Shown here: in pieces, positions 1-13,200 of the stretch
Numbering within the stretch: the stretch's first letter is position 1
How the letters are laid out: each line of letters begins with the position of its first letter
Assembly: GCF_000283155.1 (NCBI RefSeq)
Contig: NW_004454239.1
Span: 5,007,095-5,071,094 of the forward strand
Source of the DNA: Ceratotherium simum simum
Lineage: Eukaryota > Chordata > Mammalia > Perissodactyla > Rhinocerotidae
Reading direction: 5' to 3'
Length of the DNA stretch: 64,000 nucleotides
The notes under the pieces: model-generated
Databases searched by the model: none
What the model was told of the DNA's origin: nothing
What the model saw: only the letters and a program-made list of their open reading frames with translations
Program-made: the position numbers and the translations under genes

Positions 1-205
1 ACAGGACACACAGCTGTGCACACTCTCCACTGTGCACACACAGAGCCCGGCCTACATGAGACAGAACAGGACACACAGCTGTGCACACTCTCCACCGTGC
101 ACATACTCACAGAGCAGACCCTCCATGGGACAGACCAGGACACACAGCTGTGCACACTATCCACCGTGCACACACTAACAGAGCAGACCCTACGTATACA
201 CACTC
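1..205. repeat. Minisatellite, about 3 copies of a 65-69 bp unit
   Basis: ACAGGACACACAGCTGTGCA recurs at 1, 66 and about 135, each followed by CACT-TCCAC-GTGCACA and CAGAGC-type sequence. It is cut by the window edge, so total copy number is unknown. Intronic to GPATCH1. Confidence 0.85.
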
Positions 206-1153
206 ACAGAATTGATCGTCTAATGACAGACACAGCAGAACCAAGCAGACATAGGCAGGACACCGTCCTGACACTGAGCCCCGGTCATATCCAAGGTGAC
301 CCCTGCCACCTCCTGTGAACCTGCCTGGTCCATTTTGTTAGCATATGTGATAAACTACACATCAGGATTGCAAGTGCCCTGGAAAAGCACAACGAAGAAA
401 CTGGTAGAAGGTCAGAGAACAGATACGCTGATAAGAAACAAACGAATTTTGTTTTCAAATCTGTCAGCACCAGTTGTTTTCCTTTTACTATAAGAGAACT
501 GTCAACATCTTCCACGCTCAGGAATCCTTTTTTCTGGTAGCCAATAATGGAGCTGTTTCTAATCAATTCTACTACTGCCCGGACCACTTTGGGTCCCCAA
601 CACTAACGTTAACCAAATTAAAAGCCCGTGCAGTCACTGAGAAGAAGACATGGATGACGGGATAAGGGCTGTCACGGTGAAAGCACATACTACTCCTTCA
701 AGAGTCCTTTACTTCGAATAGCCAGCTATGGACCAAAATCTCTACTCGCAATGAGGATAAAGTTGTCGAGAAAAGTTCAAAAGAATATCTTCACTTAATG
801 TTGAATGAATAATCAATTGATATGACTTTTTAATTTAATATTCAACCATTACTCTAGGATATTTAAATGTCCTTTTTTCCTACTTTTTAATGTTCACAAA
901 TAAAAAATTTTTTTTAAGTATAACTGAATAAATTAAAATATTCTGTCTGAAAGAAAAACAAAGTTTCTGAAAATCGAGGGTTTACACTGAATGTCAACAT
1001 TTCTGTCAAGGAGTAGAGAGACCTGTGTGCCCCCGTCTTAGCCGCCAGAGAGTCTCGTCGACTGGCTTCATGTGTCACACCTGGGGCTTGTCTGGACCAC
1101 AGAAGCAGGGCCATCGGACCCCGCACACTGACTCCAGGAGTCCCAGAAATTAC

Positions 1154-1251
1154 CTTCTCTTTCCTCCGTCTGTGCTCTTTCTTGGTCTTGTGTTTTTCTT
1201 TGTTCTTTTTATGTTTCTCCTTTTGAGGTGTCTCAAGTTTTTGACGAGCAT
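1154..1251 (-). CDS. GPATCH1: GPATCH1 coding exon 18 (lysine-rich; last exon in window)
   Basis: Residues 839-871, [20 protein letters not shown] followed by [13 protein letters not shown]. Acceptor GTGTTTCAG|ATGC, donor GAGAAG|GTAATT. A good donor shows the gene continues to the left. The 1.15 kb to the window edge contains a minisatellite and otherwise nothing I recognise. Confidence 0.94.
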
Positions 1252-4200
1252 CTGAAACACAAACGTAATAAACACATGAACTACAGGGGAAAATAAAGGT
1301 GAAATGACTGCATTAGAAATCTGACTTCGATGGAATGTTTGACATTAAGGCAGAACTCCTGCCCCACCTCACTGATAAACAAACGGACTAAGATTAATAC
1401 ATCCGTAGCTCTATATTTAGAAACTGCCAGAAACCTCAACATAAGACCTCTGTGATCCAACCAGTATCCTGCCACAGCCTTATCTGCCAGAAGACGTCAA
1501 ATGAGGATAAAGTCAGACCAGAACACCCACAGGCCTTTTGTAACTTAACATCTCCAAGTAAACTCACAGGCAGACCACAGTCTGAACCTCGCTCAGCTCT
1601 GTCGCCAGCTCTGTGATCTTTGGCACACTGCTTAACCTCTCCAAGTCTCAGTTTTTCCACCTACAAAATAGGAATAATAAGAATCCCTATCCTCTTAGGC
1701 ATAGAGAGGACTAGATGGGACCACGCACACGAATTCCACAGCCCAGAATCTGGAACATGAATGTCAGTTCTTCTCACATTACCCTCCCTTTACAACAGCA
1801 CATTTTTACATGCATTTGTCATGTAAGCGGAAACACCAAAAAATTAGCATCAAAATAACATAATGTACACAATCATTAAAAGTGACTAAACAAGTTGCAT
1901 GCGCCTAAATTCTCCACTTCTAAATTCGGACCAAAACGTTTTCATAGGTCATTAATTTCCAGGTACCCAAACTAGTAAAAATTCACAATAGCAGAAGCAG
2001 TGTAAATCATTAAATCAAGTTTTCCACCTAAAGAAAAGTTCCAAGGCGTTTCAGAAGTGTGCATATTTTCCAAACACTGTTAACAGGTGCCTGCAATTTT
2101 CTAATCTTATAGTTTGGTCAGATATTTCAAAATTTGACCTCCCCTAATTTTTTTTTAAATACTAGTTTTTGGAAAACCATCAATAACCCATAAACCAAAT
2201 TAAATTATTAACTATGACAAGGATATCAGGGATGGGCTGGGAATCAGGCATAAGTAACAGCTTTCAAGCACTGACACACTTATTTTAAGCTAAAGATCTG
2301 AATAAAGCAAGAAAAAAATACATTCACCACAATTTTTCAAAACTTCACACTTTTTATTCCTCTCTGCTTTTTAATCATCTCTTTGAAGGCTGGGTTAATT
2401 ACCCAAACCAGTATTTATATGTGGGCAATATAGGAAACTGTAAAGTAGATGATAGAATTATATGTTATTTATATACCTGGGCCATGTTATCAGATGCTTG
2501 TTAACCCAGCCTTCAAAGATGTGATGAACCAGGCTACACATTTACATGTGACATGTCAATTTCAGATGGCACTGAACAGAAGCAGTTAACAGATGCGGGG
2601 GAGGAGGATGGGCTATATTTACTTCTGAAAGGATTAGTTTTATTTTATTTGCAACATTAGCCAAAGTATAAAAAAGTCTCAGAATATCCTTCTCCCTGCA
2701 ATTCGCACCCCATCTTTGTGTCCTAGATTTTTACTTTTTTATTTCTATAAGTGACAACATTTGAGATACTTAGGATTCTACTGTAAGTATCTGAAAGTTA
2801 AAAAAAAAATAGTTTAAAGGTCTTTGAAGCTATAAAGCAACAACTATCATTTAGCCACTAGGTGGAAGTAATAAGTTTCAAAATGTGGCTGAGAACAGAT
2901 AAACCAGAAACAAATGTGTATATTTGGTGGGCCTGGTGTTGGATTAGATGGGTGGATGTAACCACACGGTTAGAGTTGTCATATCTCAGGGTAGACGCTG
3001 CTGCCAAAGCAAACAGGTGAACCAAGGAGTTCTTGACTCACTGGGGCAGAAGACGGGAGGCAGCCTCGGGCCGAACTCTTCTCTTTCATCCATCTGCATC
3101 TTTTGTATCGGGAAGGAAGGTGCGGGCTCCTGGGGTGCCAGCTCGCTAGCTGAAAAACAGCAGGGTATTAATTTCATAATTCACCAAATATTAAGTGTTT
3201 GAGTCTTTAATTAATGTCTGTTGCCACCAGATAACATGTGCTTTTCTTCACCACTTTGCTTAAACCAGCTCGTGCCAGGTGCTGGGGACACAGCAGTGAA
3301 CACGCAGACCTGACCTCTGACCTCATCGACATCTGAGCTGGGAAGTCAGTCACACAAGGGCACCTGCAACCAGTGCGCCAGTGGCGGTAACACAGGGGTG
3401 TGTACAGCACACACTCTGGATCACCTAACTGAGACTTAAGGGCGGAAAGACGTTCTCGAGGAAGGGCCGTCTGAGAAGAATAAAAACTTACAAACAGGGG
3501 CTGGCCCTGTGGCATAGTGGTTAAATTCGGTGCACTCCACTTTGACGGCCCGGATTTGGTTCCTGGGTGCAGACCTACCCCGCTAGTCAGTGGCCATGCT
3601 GTGGTGGCGATCCACATACAAAATAGAAGACGACTGGCACAGATGTTAGCTCAGGGCAAATGTTCCTCAAGCAAAAAGAGGAAGATTGGCAACAGATGCT
3701 AGCTCAGGGAGACTCTTCCTCAGCAAAAAAACAAAAACAAAACAAAACGAAAAACCTTACAAATGAACAGGGATATAAGACTGTCCCAGCTCAGCAAGCT
3801 GAATTTCCTCAAAATAAATTATCAAACAGGAGAAAAACTAAAAAATAAATAAATTATCATGTTCACATGAATAATCTTGTTGTTTATGGGGCCGGCCCAG
3901 TGGCGCAAGCGGTTAAGTGCGCGTGCTCCGCTGTGGCGGCCCGGGGTTCGCCGGTTCAGATCCCAGGCGTGCACCGATGCACTGCTTGTCGGGCCATGCT
4001 GTGGCGGCGTCCCATATAAAGTGGAGGAAGACGGGCATGGATGTTAGCCCAGGGCCAGTCTTCCTCAGCAAAAAAGGGGAGGATTGGCATTGGATGTTAG
4101 CCCAGGGCTGGTCTTCCTCAGCAAAAAGACGAGGATTGGCAGATGTTAGCTCAGGGCCAATCCTCCTCATGAAAAAAAATACTAATAATAATCCTGTTGT

Positions 4201-7200
4201 TTAAAGAAATTACTATGCTTTCAGATAGAAAAGAGAAAAATGGGAAAAGTCTGGAAAAATATGTATTAAACTGTTAATGGTGGTTATCTGTGGGAAGTGG
4301 GATTCCAAGGGACTTCGGCTTTCTACATTTCTATATTTTTAGACTTTAAAATTCAAGTATATATGACTTGGTAATAAAAAATAAGTTGGTTTTTTCCCCA
4401 CAGAAATAACAAATGGGCTGACATTTGCAATCACCTAAGAACAAACAATATTTTATGTCTCTATGTAACTTTTTGGTTAAAGGCTCTCAAAAATTATACC
4501 TAAGTCCACCACAGACTGACAGGGCAGGTGGACCACGCTAAGACTGAGATGGGAAGATCTGTCTACCTACCCCAGCATCTGAAAAGTCTCCCACCCATGC
4601 AAGTGCCAGACGGCCTTCTTTCCTGTGCCAAAACTCCTGGCTAGGTAAACGGAACAAGCAGGACAGGCTGCTAAGCAAGAGTTAACTCATAGTAGACGGC
4701 TACTAACCATCTACTAAGTGCTGCTACGCGCCAGGCAAGGCCCCTCTGACGGCTGATCCAGAGCATCCAATTTGCCCTGCAGAGACGAAAGCAGGACAAG
4801 CCCCTGCACACTTCATGACCAAACGTTTTCCAATAATCCTAGCACCTCATCATCAACCAGGTTGAAAAAAAAAAAGGCTATTTTTTAAATGAAAAGTTTA
4901 CTGTTTTTTAATTCTTCTCAGCTAGAATAAGTAGGAAAATCAATATTATCAAACACGGCTATCCTAAAAATATACTAGAGATTTATACCAGATACAAAAA
5001 AAGAACTTGGCTCCACCTCAATTACAAATACACAAGATTAAAAAACATTGACTGCTAATTATCCTGGTTTAAAATTACATACTAAACAAAGAAGCAGCTT
5101 CTCTAGAGACACCATCGTTTTCTTCTTTGGATCCCAAAGTCTGAAATATTGACATACCGTGTGCCACAGATGTTTGCACCAAGTCAGTCTCTTGGGAACT
5201 TCTGAAGTCGGCCTCCCGGGTACCTGCCTGATCATCCTCACTGTCACCTTGCTCATCCTCGGAGGATGAGGACTTTTCATCAGAAGAGCTGGCAAAGATG
5301 GCCTTGAATAAGTCCATGGATGGGCGGCTACCTTCTCCCTCAGGCTGCGAATCCACTTCTTTGTTTACCACCTGTATTAACAGTGAATTAAGAGTCAGGA
5401 ATGAAGAAGCAAGGGTAAGGACCCAAACATTCTAGAATACACACACACACGCATGCACACATATTTATGTTTCTGCTCATGTCCACGGGTCTCCACATCC
5501 ATACAGGGCCTAACTAAACAGTGATCACTCGTATGGCATTAATGTTGTTTGTTTGTTTGTTTTTTGGTGAAGAAGATTGGCCCTGAGCTAACTGGCCAGT
5601 CTTCCTCTATTTTGTATGTGGAACGCTGCCACGGCATGGCTTGATGAGTGGTGTAGGTCTGTGCCTGGGATCCAAACCTGCAAACCCCGGGCCACCAAAG
5701 CAGAGCATGCCGAACTTAACCACCACACCACCAGGCTGGCCCCCATAGGGCATTAATTTTTGTGGTGTTTCTGATTCAACAACTAGAATGTGTTTCAGTA
5801 GAGTGTGCTGACTGGTAGAAGCAGCTGAAGCCTCTTACGGAGATAGATCATTAATCAGAATTGCAGTAGGGACTAGCAGCGCCTCTGTCCTATTTTCAAG
5901 AGTCTATCCGAGCCGCCTGAGGTCCAGTATTAGAGGCGATGAATATAGTCTACTCATATGAAAATGACCAAGAGAAAGCTGTGGGCCCCCTGCACAATGG
6001 GGAGGGAGCCAGAACACATCTATAAAGTGGTCACGGAACTTCCCTTTGCAATTACACATCACCCCTCCTAAAAGAGCCCAGGTATGGACACGCAGATTAG
6101 CCAGATAAAGAGGCAGGAAGTTTATACACACTCAGTTCAATAAACGAGGAGCAAAGGTAGGAAGTAGACATGGCTCCCACCCTCCAACAGCTTATCCCCA
6201 GATGCACCCGGGGTAATCTAACGTGCTAAGCGATCAGAGAGAGCCCCAGGACTGGCCAAGAGCAGAATCCACTTCAGTCCTTCCCTTTTACCCCTGAATA
6301 ACCCAGGTCAGAGAGATGAGAGGCTCTGTCAGTGATGCACTCATGGTCCGTGCCAAGGGGTGAGTCTGGACTTGACTACCAGCTCTCCTCACTCTCCACC
6401 AGTGGTCACTCCCCCAGACCACACCACCTCCAATTTCTGGAGCAGAGTTACAAATACCCACAGGAGGAAAACTGGTACAAGACAGAGGAGTTTGTAGTCT
6501 TAAAGTAGACTGTTTTCACAGAAAAAAATTAAGAAGGAAAATTATACTATTCCCCACTAAAAATAACCAGGACACCTTGGAATAAGGACTGATTCCAGAG
6601 CTGGGAAACATCAGACAAGCCCAAACTGAGGGACATTCTACAAAATACTGGCCTGTAATCTTCAAAAGTGCCAAGATCATAAAAGTCAAGGAAAGACTGC
6701 GGAACCTTCTAGACTGAGGGAGACTAAAGAGATGTGACAGTTAAGTGCAACAAGTGATGCTGAGCTGCACCCTTTTTGCTAGGACATTATTAGGACAACT
6801 GGCGGAACTTGAATGGGTCTGAGGGTTACATGGTACTAATGCATTAATGTTAATTTCCTGATTTTGATAGATGTACTGTGATTACATAGGAGAATGTCCT
6901 TCTCTGAAGGAAACACAAGGGTGATGGGGCATCTATCTGGTTGGCAACTTATGCTCAAATGGTTCAGGAAAAAAATTATCTGTACTGTATTTAAACTTTT
7001 GAGATTGTTTCAAAATTTTAAAGAATCATACAAAAAGTCAGGAGAGAGAGCCTGAAGCACAGGAAACCATGGCAACAATTCCCTAAAAAAGTCATGAATC
7101 TGAATCTTTCTGGCAAACCACGGATACCAATGTCACATGCATGGGCCATGAACTGAACGACAGATGGCTGACATCTGTGTTCACAGACATTTCTGGCCTT

Positions 7201-10200
7201 TAATTGGTGTTTACATTATTAAATGTACAGGAATAACTGTCAGAAGTACATGAGATATTCAACTCTTAGCTACAGGATCTTTTTTGTTTTTATTTTTTTC
7301 TGGAATATAATAGGAGCTGTATTGGAATTAAATAACAACAACACACACCAAACTCACAATGTCTATGCCCGCAAAGCTCCCTCACACCCCCGCTTCACCA
7401 AAAGGTGTGCACATTCACATTTTTGCAGACTCAGAAAGTTTTCAAAGAAAGAAATTAAACCCAGAGAGGGGAAGAGACTTTCCTAAGGGCACATGGCTAA
7501 TAAGGGAAAAAGCAAGAACCAAGACTTTTTCCAGGAAAAATTATCTAAATACTATCTCAACATGATTTTTGAGCAAATCCAGAAGGCTTTCTAATTTAAT
7601 GACCATATCACAGAACCAGAACCCCTGAGTAGGGTTTTATGTCATTAAAAAGGAACAGTAGAAACCCAGTGGAGAGGTGCCAAATGCACGGTAGCGCAGG
7701 TGGTGGCAGGAGCTCCCGGGCAGGTGCCTAACACTCTGAAGGAGGGCGACCCTTTCCTCTGACCACAGGAGCTGCGGTCCCAACAGCCTGGATGGAATCC
7801 CACTGCTTTCTTTCCCCTTCCTGCCCTCCTGCCACTTGACTCCAGCCACAGATAAAGTCACAGGAAGTAGAAGACAGAGCAGGGAAACTGAACTCCCAGC
7901 TTTCTGACTGGAGGACGTGAAGGGGGAGCCCAGAGAGTCAGAAAGTGTCAGGAAGATCACGAAGAGGAAGAGCTCAGAGCGTGCTCCTATAGAGTAGTCT
8001 ATGACCTTCTGGCTCACCCCTGAGCTACATATGCATGGATCCCACTCTCAACAGCAAACCAAAGGCTTTGATAACAGAACTATGGGATGAACTACCAGCC
8101 AGGTCCCAGAGCAGCCTCTGGGAAGTGCCCATGCAGGAAAGTACTACAAATAGTACTATGATAAGTACTATGAATAGCACTACAAAGGCTCTGAAAAATG
8201 GAATGACATTTGGACCACAGCCCACAGAAGATGGGTTGGAACTTGCAGCCTGAACCTAATTAGGTTGATTGTCTGCTAAAGCAAAACAAAAAATCAACAC
8301 TCTCCTTAGAATTTAAACAAGACCCAGGGTCTCATAACATATATTCAAAATGTCCAGGACGCAATCCAAAATTACTTGGTACACAAACAACCAGGAAAAT
8401 CTCAACTTGCAAACAACAACCAACAGACACCAACCCAAAATAACAAAAATGTTGGAATTATGAGACAGACTTTAAAGCAGCTCTTATAATCACGCTCCAA
8501 AAATAAGAGAAAATGAACAGAAGTTAAACAGGTCTCAGCAAAGAAATAAAAGATTTTATAAAGAAAAAACAAATGGGAATTTTAGAAATGAAAAATACAA
8601 TAACTAACGTAAAAAAAATCACTCGATGGGCTCAATAGCAGAATGGAGATGACAGAGGAAAGAGTCAGTGAATCTGAACACAGATCAATAGAGATTATCT
8701 GATTTGAACAGTAAAGGAGAAAAAAAGATTGAAGAAAGGAAGAGGCTCAGAGACCTGCAGGACAATATCAAAACACTTAGGTCATCAGAGTCCCAGGAGA
8801 GGAGCGAGAGTGTGGTGCGGAAAAAATATTTGAAAAAACAATGGCTGCAAATGTCCCAAATTTGGTGAAAGATAAAATTAAAAGTTTCAAGAAGCTCAGC
8901 GAAGCCCAAGCAAAATAATCTCATAGAAATCTACGCCTAGACACTTCAGAAACAGCTGAAAACCAAAGGCAAAGTGAAAACCCTGAAAGCAGCCAGAGGA
9001 AAAATCACATCATCATGAGGAGAGGAACAAGGATTCAAATGACTGTAGATTTCTCATCAGAAACCAGGAAGGCCAGATGGAAGTGGCAGAACTTTTTCTT
9101 TCTTTTTTTTTTTTTGGTGAGGAAGAGTGGCCCTAAGCTAACATCTGTGCCAATCTTCCTCTATGTTGTATGTGGGACACCACCACAGCATGGCTTTGAT
9201 GAGTGGTGTGTATGTCCATGCCTGGGATCTGAACCCGCAAACCCCAGGCCACCAAAGCAGAGCACACTGAACTTAACCACTACACCAGCAGGCTGGCCCT
9301 GGCACAACATTTTTAAAGGTCTAAAAGAAAAGAATTGTTGACCCAGAATTCTATACCCAGCAAAACATCCTTCAGGAATGAAGATGAAATACAGGACCTT
9401 CTCAGATGAAGGAGAATTAAAAGAACTATTGGAACTGCTCTAAAAGAAATGCTGAAGGAAGTCTCCTCAGTCAGAAGGGAATGAGAGGAGAGGGAAACCT
9501 GGAACTTCAGGAAGGAAGAAAGAGCAACTGCAATGGTAAATATCTGAGTAAATAAAATAGACCACTATCTCCTCATCACTTCTTAAAATAGGTCTAACAT
9601 TGAAAGCAAACATTGAAACACTGTCTGATGAGGTTTTCAGTGCATGTATGTGTAATACATAAGACAATACCAGCGGGGAGAGGCAAGGGACCCACACAGT
9701 GGTAAGGTTTCCACATTCCACTTGAAGTATTAAAATATCAATTCTAAGTAGACTGCACAAAGGTAAGTATGTATACTGTTATCCCTAGAGCAATCACTAA
9801 AAAATATATAAAGAGAGGGAAAAAAAAAGTAATAGATAAATTACAATGGAATACTAAACATTAGTCAAGTAATACAAAAGAAGGCAGGAAAGGGGAAAGA
9901 GAAGAACAAAAGAGTGGGAGCAGACAGAAAAATAATAAAACTGTAGACCTAAGTCCAAAAATATCGACAAATTACATTAAATACAAATGATCAAACACAC
10001 AAATTATACCATATAGATTATCAAAAAGTATTTTTTTAAAAAAGACCCAATGACAATGACATGCTGTTTATAAAAAACCCACTTTAAATATAATGAAATA
10101 GATTGGTTAAGAGTAAAAAGATGGAAAAATACATACTATGCAAATTACCAGGGATAAAGAGTGATGTTACATAATGATAAAAGTGTCAATTCAACAAAAA

Positions 10201-13200
10201 GATGTAATAATCCTAAATGTGTATGTGACTAACAAGAGAGCTTCAAAATGCATGAAGCAGAAACCACTTTGGATTATGGTTTGGCGGTTTCTTATAAAGT
10301 TAAATCTGTATGTATATGTTACCCAGCAATCCACTACTAGGTATTTACCCTAGAGAAATGAAAACTTCTGTTCACACAAAAATCTGCACATGAATGTTCA
10401 CTGCAGCTCTATCTGTGATAGCCAAAAGCTGGAAACAACCCACACATCCTTAAAGAGTGAATGGACCAACAAACTATAGTACACCCACACAATGAAATAT
10501 TATTCAGCAATAAAAAGGAATGAACTATTGCTACACACACAATACTGATGAACCTCAAAGGTATGATGCTGAATGAAAGAAGCCACTCTCAAAAGGCTAT
10601 ATATGTATATTGTCTGATTCCATTTATATAACATTCTGGAAAGAGCAAAACTATAGAGACAAAGAAGAGATCAATGGTTGACAGAGGTTTGGGGTAAGGG
10701 GGTCTATGACTATAAAAGGACAGCATGAGGGAGTTTTTTGGGGTGATAGTACCATTCTGCATCCTGACTGTGGTAGTGGTTTCACTAATCTATACATGTG
10801 TGAAACTCACTGAACTGTACATCAAAAAAAAGGAGTCAATTTTAATGTAGGTTAATTTAAAAAGTAAAATAAAAATTTTTTAATGAAGCTATTAGAAATA
10901 AAACCAATTTTTTATTAAGTTCAACTTTTTACTATTAAAGCAGTAATAAAAAAAAACAATAGATATTTTCTCTATATCCTACACAAAACACAGAACAGTT
11001 GTTACTTGGAAAATTATATTGAATTTTGTTGCAATGGTTGACGCTCAGTGAAAGCCATTCTAGGCAGAGGCCTCAAATGATTAAAGCTATGAGTGAAACT
11101 GTTGGACTGTAAAGCAGGTGTCCACAAAGTACAGCCCATAAGCCAAATCCAGCCCTCTGCCTGTTTTTGTAAATAAAGTTTTATTGGAACATAGATGGAC
11201 TTGATTGTTTTCACATTGCCTATGGCTTCTTCTACACTCAACAGCAGGGTTGAATAGTTGCGATAGAGACTATATGGCCCACAAAGCCTAAGATATGTAA
11301 TATCTGGCCCTTCATGGAAACAGTGTGCTGATCCCTGCTATGGAGTAATGAGAAAGCATCACCACAGAGCAAGGCAAAGGCCACAGTCAGCCTGGCAAAG
11401 AGAATCTGGAAGCCCCACACACCTTATCTGAGAGTGATTTTGTCATGTGCTCCTCTTGCTTTACTAAGGGATTGGATTCTTGTTGAGGTGGACCAACTTT
11501 TGATCTAGCCAAACTTAAAAATTCACCAACGGAATCTTCCTTCTTTTCTTGTTTAGATGTATCCCATCTCGATGGTTTTCTTGATTCTGAAAGGCAGGAC
11601 AGAGATATAACATCAGAATTAGCAAGCAAAAGGCAAGCTCTCCATTACAGCTCTTTAATTCATTCAAGAACATCAGTGAACCTACCATACGCCAGGCACT
11701 GTGCAAGGTGTGGGGAATACGGCAGATGCTGAGGCAGAGCCCCAACCCCAAACAGTATGCATGTGGACCATTACAACAGGAGCTAATGTATTCATATGAG
11801 CAGTTCTCTTAGTGAAGGAGAGTTCACACTATGTATGGCCTTAGGACTAGGTGACCCTTTACCTCTGTCTCCCCAGCAGGCTAGCTGTTGAGACCATGGT
11901 CAGAACAGGGACCTGAGGGAGCCCTACTCACTGTCGGGACCTCGGTGCCCCAGTGCTTTTTCACTTGATCCTTGAGCCGCAGGCAAGGAAGCTGTCTCCG
12001 GGAGTGTCAGAAAGTTGAAGACTGAGTATCTGTCACGTTTCACTCTTGGTAAGCCCACTAAAGTTGAACTGGGGGTTGAAAAAAAACATATATATATATA
12101 TACACATACACACATATATACATCTAATTTTAATAACAACTGTGAGGATCAAATCCAATTCCTGTAAAGCTTTCCATCTCATGTTTTTCAAGAGTAACTC
12201 TTCTACTTGGATAAAAATGTCCCCTAAGATGTTTTCGCTTCTCAAAGCAGTTTAAGAATTTAGAATGGCTGATATGAGGACCCACGAGTCTTTCCATATT
12301 ATAGTAAGAGCTAGAATGTAACTTTGAAAATGGATTTCCATTAAGGAAAAGTTCCACTGCTAAAAATACACCTAAATTTTCTAGCAAACTCTCTGATTCA
12401 ACTGTATACTTTTTCTTGCAATGTTTATAATCAAGTAAGAAGGTGTTGAACTTTTATAAAGAATTAGAGAACATAAGTAACATTTTAAATGTAAACCATA
12501 TGTCTATCATTAACAAGGGGGCAAACTAGACAGGCATTAAGTTGTTGTACCTTGACGTATCCGAGTTTCATATCTTCAATATGGAATAAAGTTTGCTATC
12601 TAGATGTTTGTTTATTTTTCTAGTAACAACTTCATAGAAGTTAAAGTAAATCTGCAAAATTTGCAACTCTAAGCATTTACAAGTAAGTTCATCTAGAAAA
12701 AGGGAATTTACCTGAGTGTGTAAGGGAAAAAGTTAGCTTTAATATGGAGGATAAGTACTGAGGGAAGGGCAGGTTTATCCAACTTACTCTGGGTAAGGGT
12801 CAGGGACATTAAACCTCTTACACAGAAGCTTGTCAGGGTGCCACTCAAACGTGTCTCGGGTGAGCTTCCCGAACATCTTCATCTTCACAGCAGACTGCTT
12901 GTCGCTGACATCATTCTGGGAAAAGACATTCATTCTGTTTCAGCAAGTGGTCACACAGCTGACCTGAGTGCTCCTCCATTTAGAAGTTCTCAGTTCAAAA
13001 TTATGAAAGAGCTTATGCTGCAGTATTTTTGCTCAAGTACACTGGAAGCTAAAAGCATAAAGTCACTTCTTATTCTATAACACCATATATATTTTGATCT
13101 TTTCACTGAGGGATTTAAACTATTTGGCTATACAGTGTTTTAATGCTAAAATTCACCAGGTAGGGACATGACGGAGACAGACCTCTTGGTCTCGAGGGAC

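Noticed and set aside
1..205. CRISPR-like array of repeats and spacers
   Set aside because: Units are adjacent diverged tandem copies without unique spacers, in a mammalian intron.
1..1150. Possible last exons of GPATCH1
   Set aside because: Searched the reverse strand for the expected lysine-rich and RRLKSLP-type ending; none found, so the exons must lie left of the window.
3888..4186. tRNA gene suggested by box-A/box-B-like head of the ERE copies
   Set aside because: They are SINE heads with target duplications and A-tails; the cloverleaf is not preserved.
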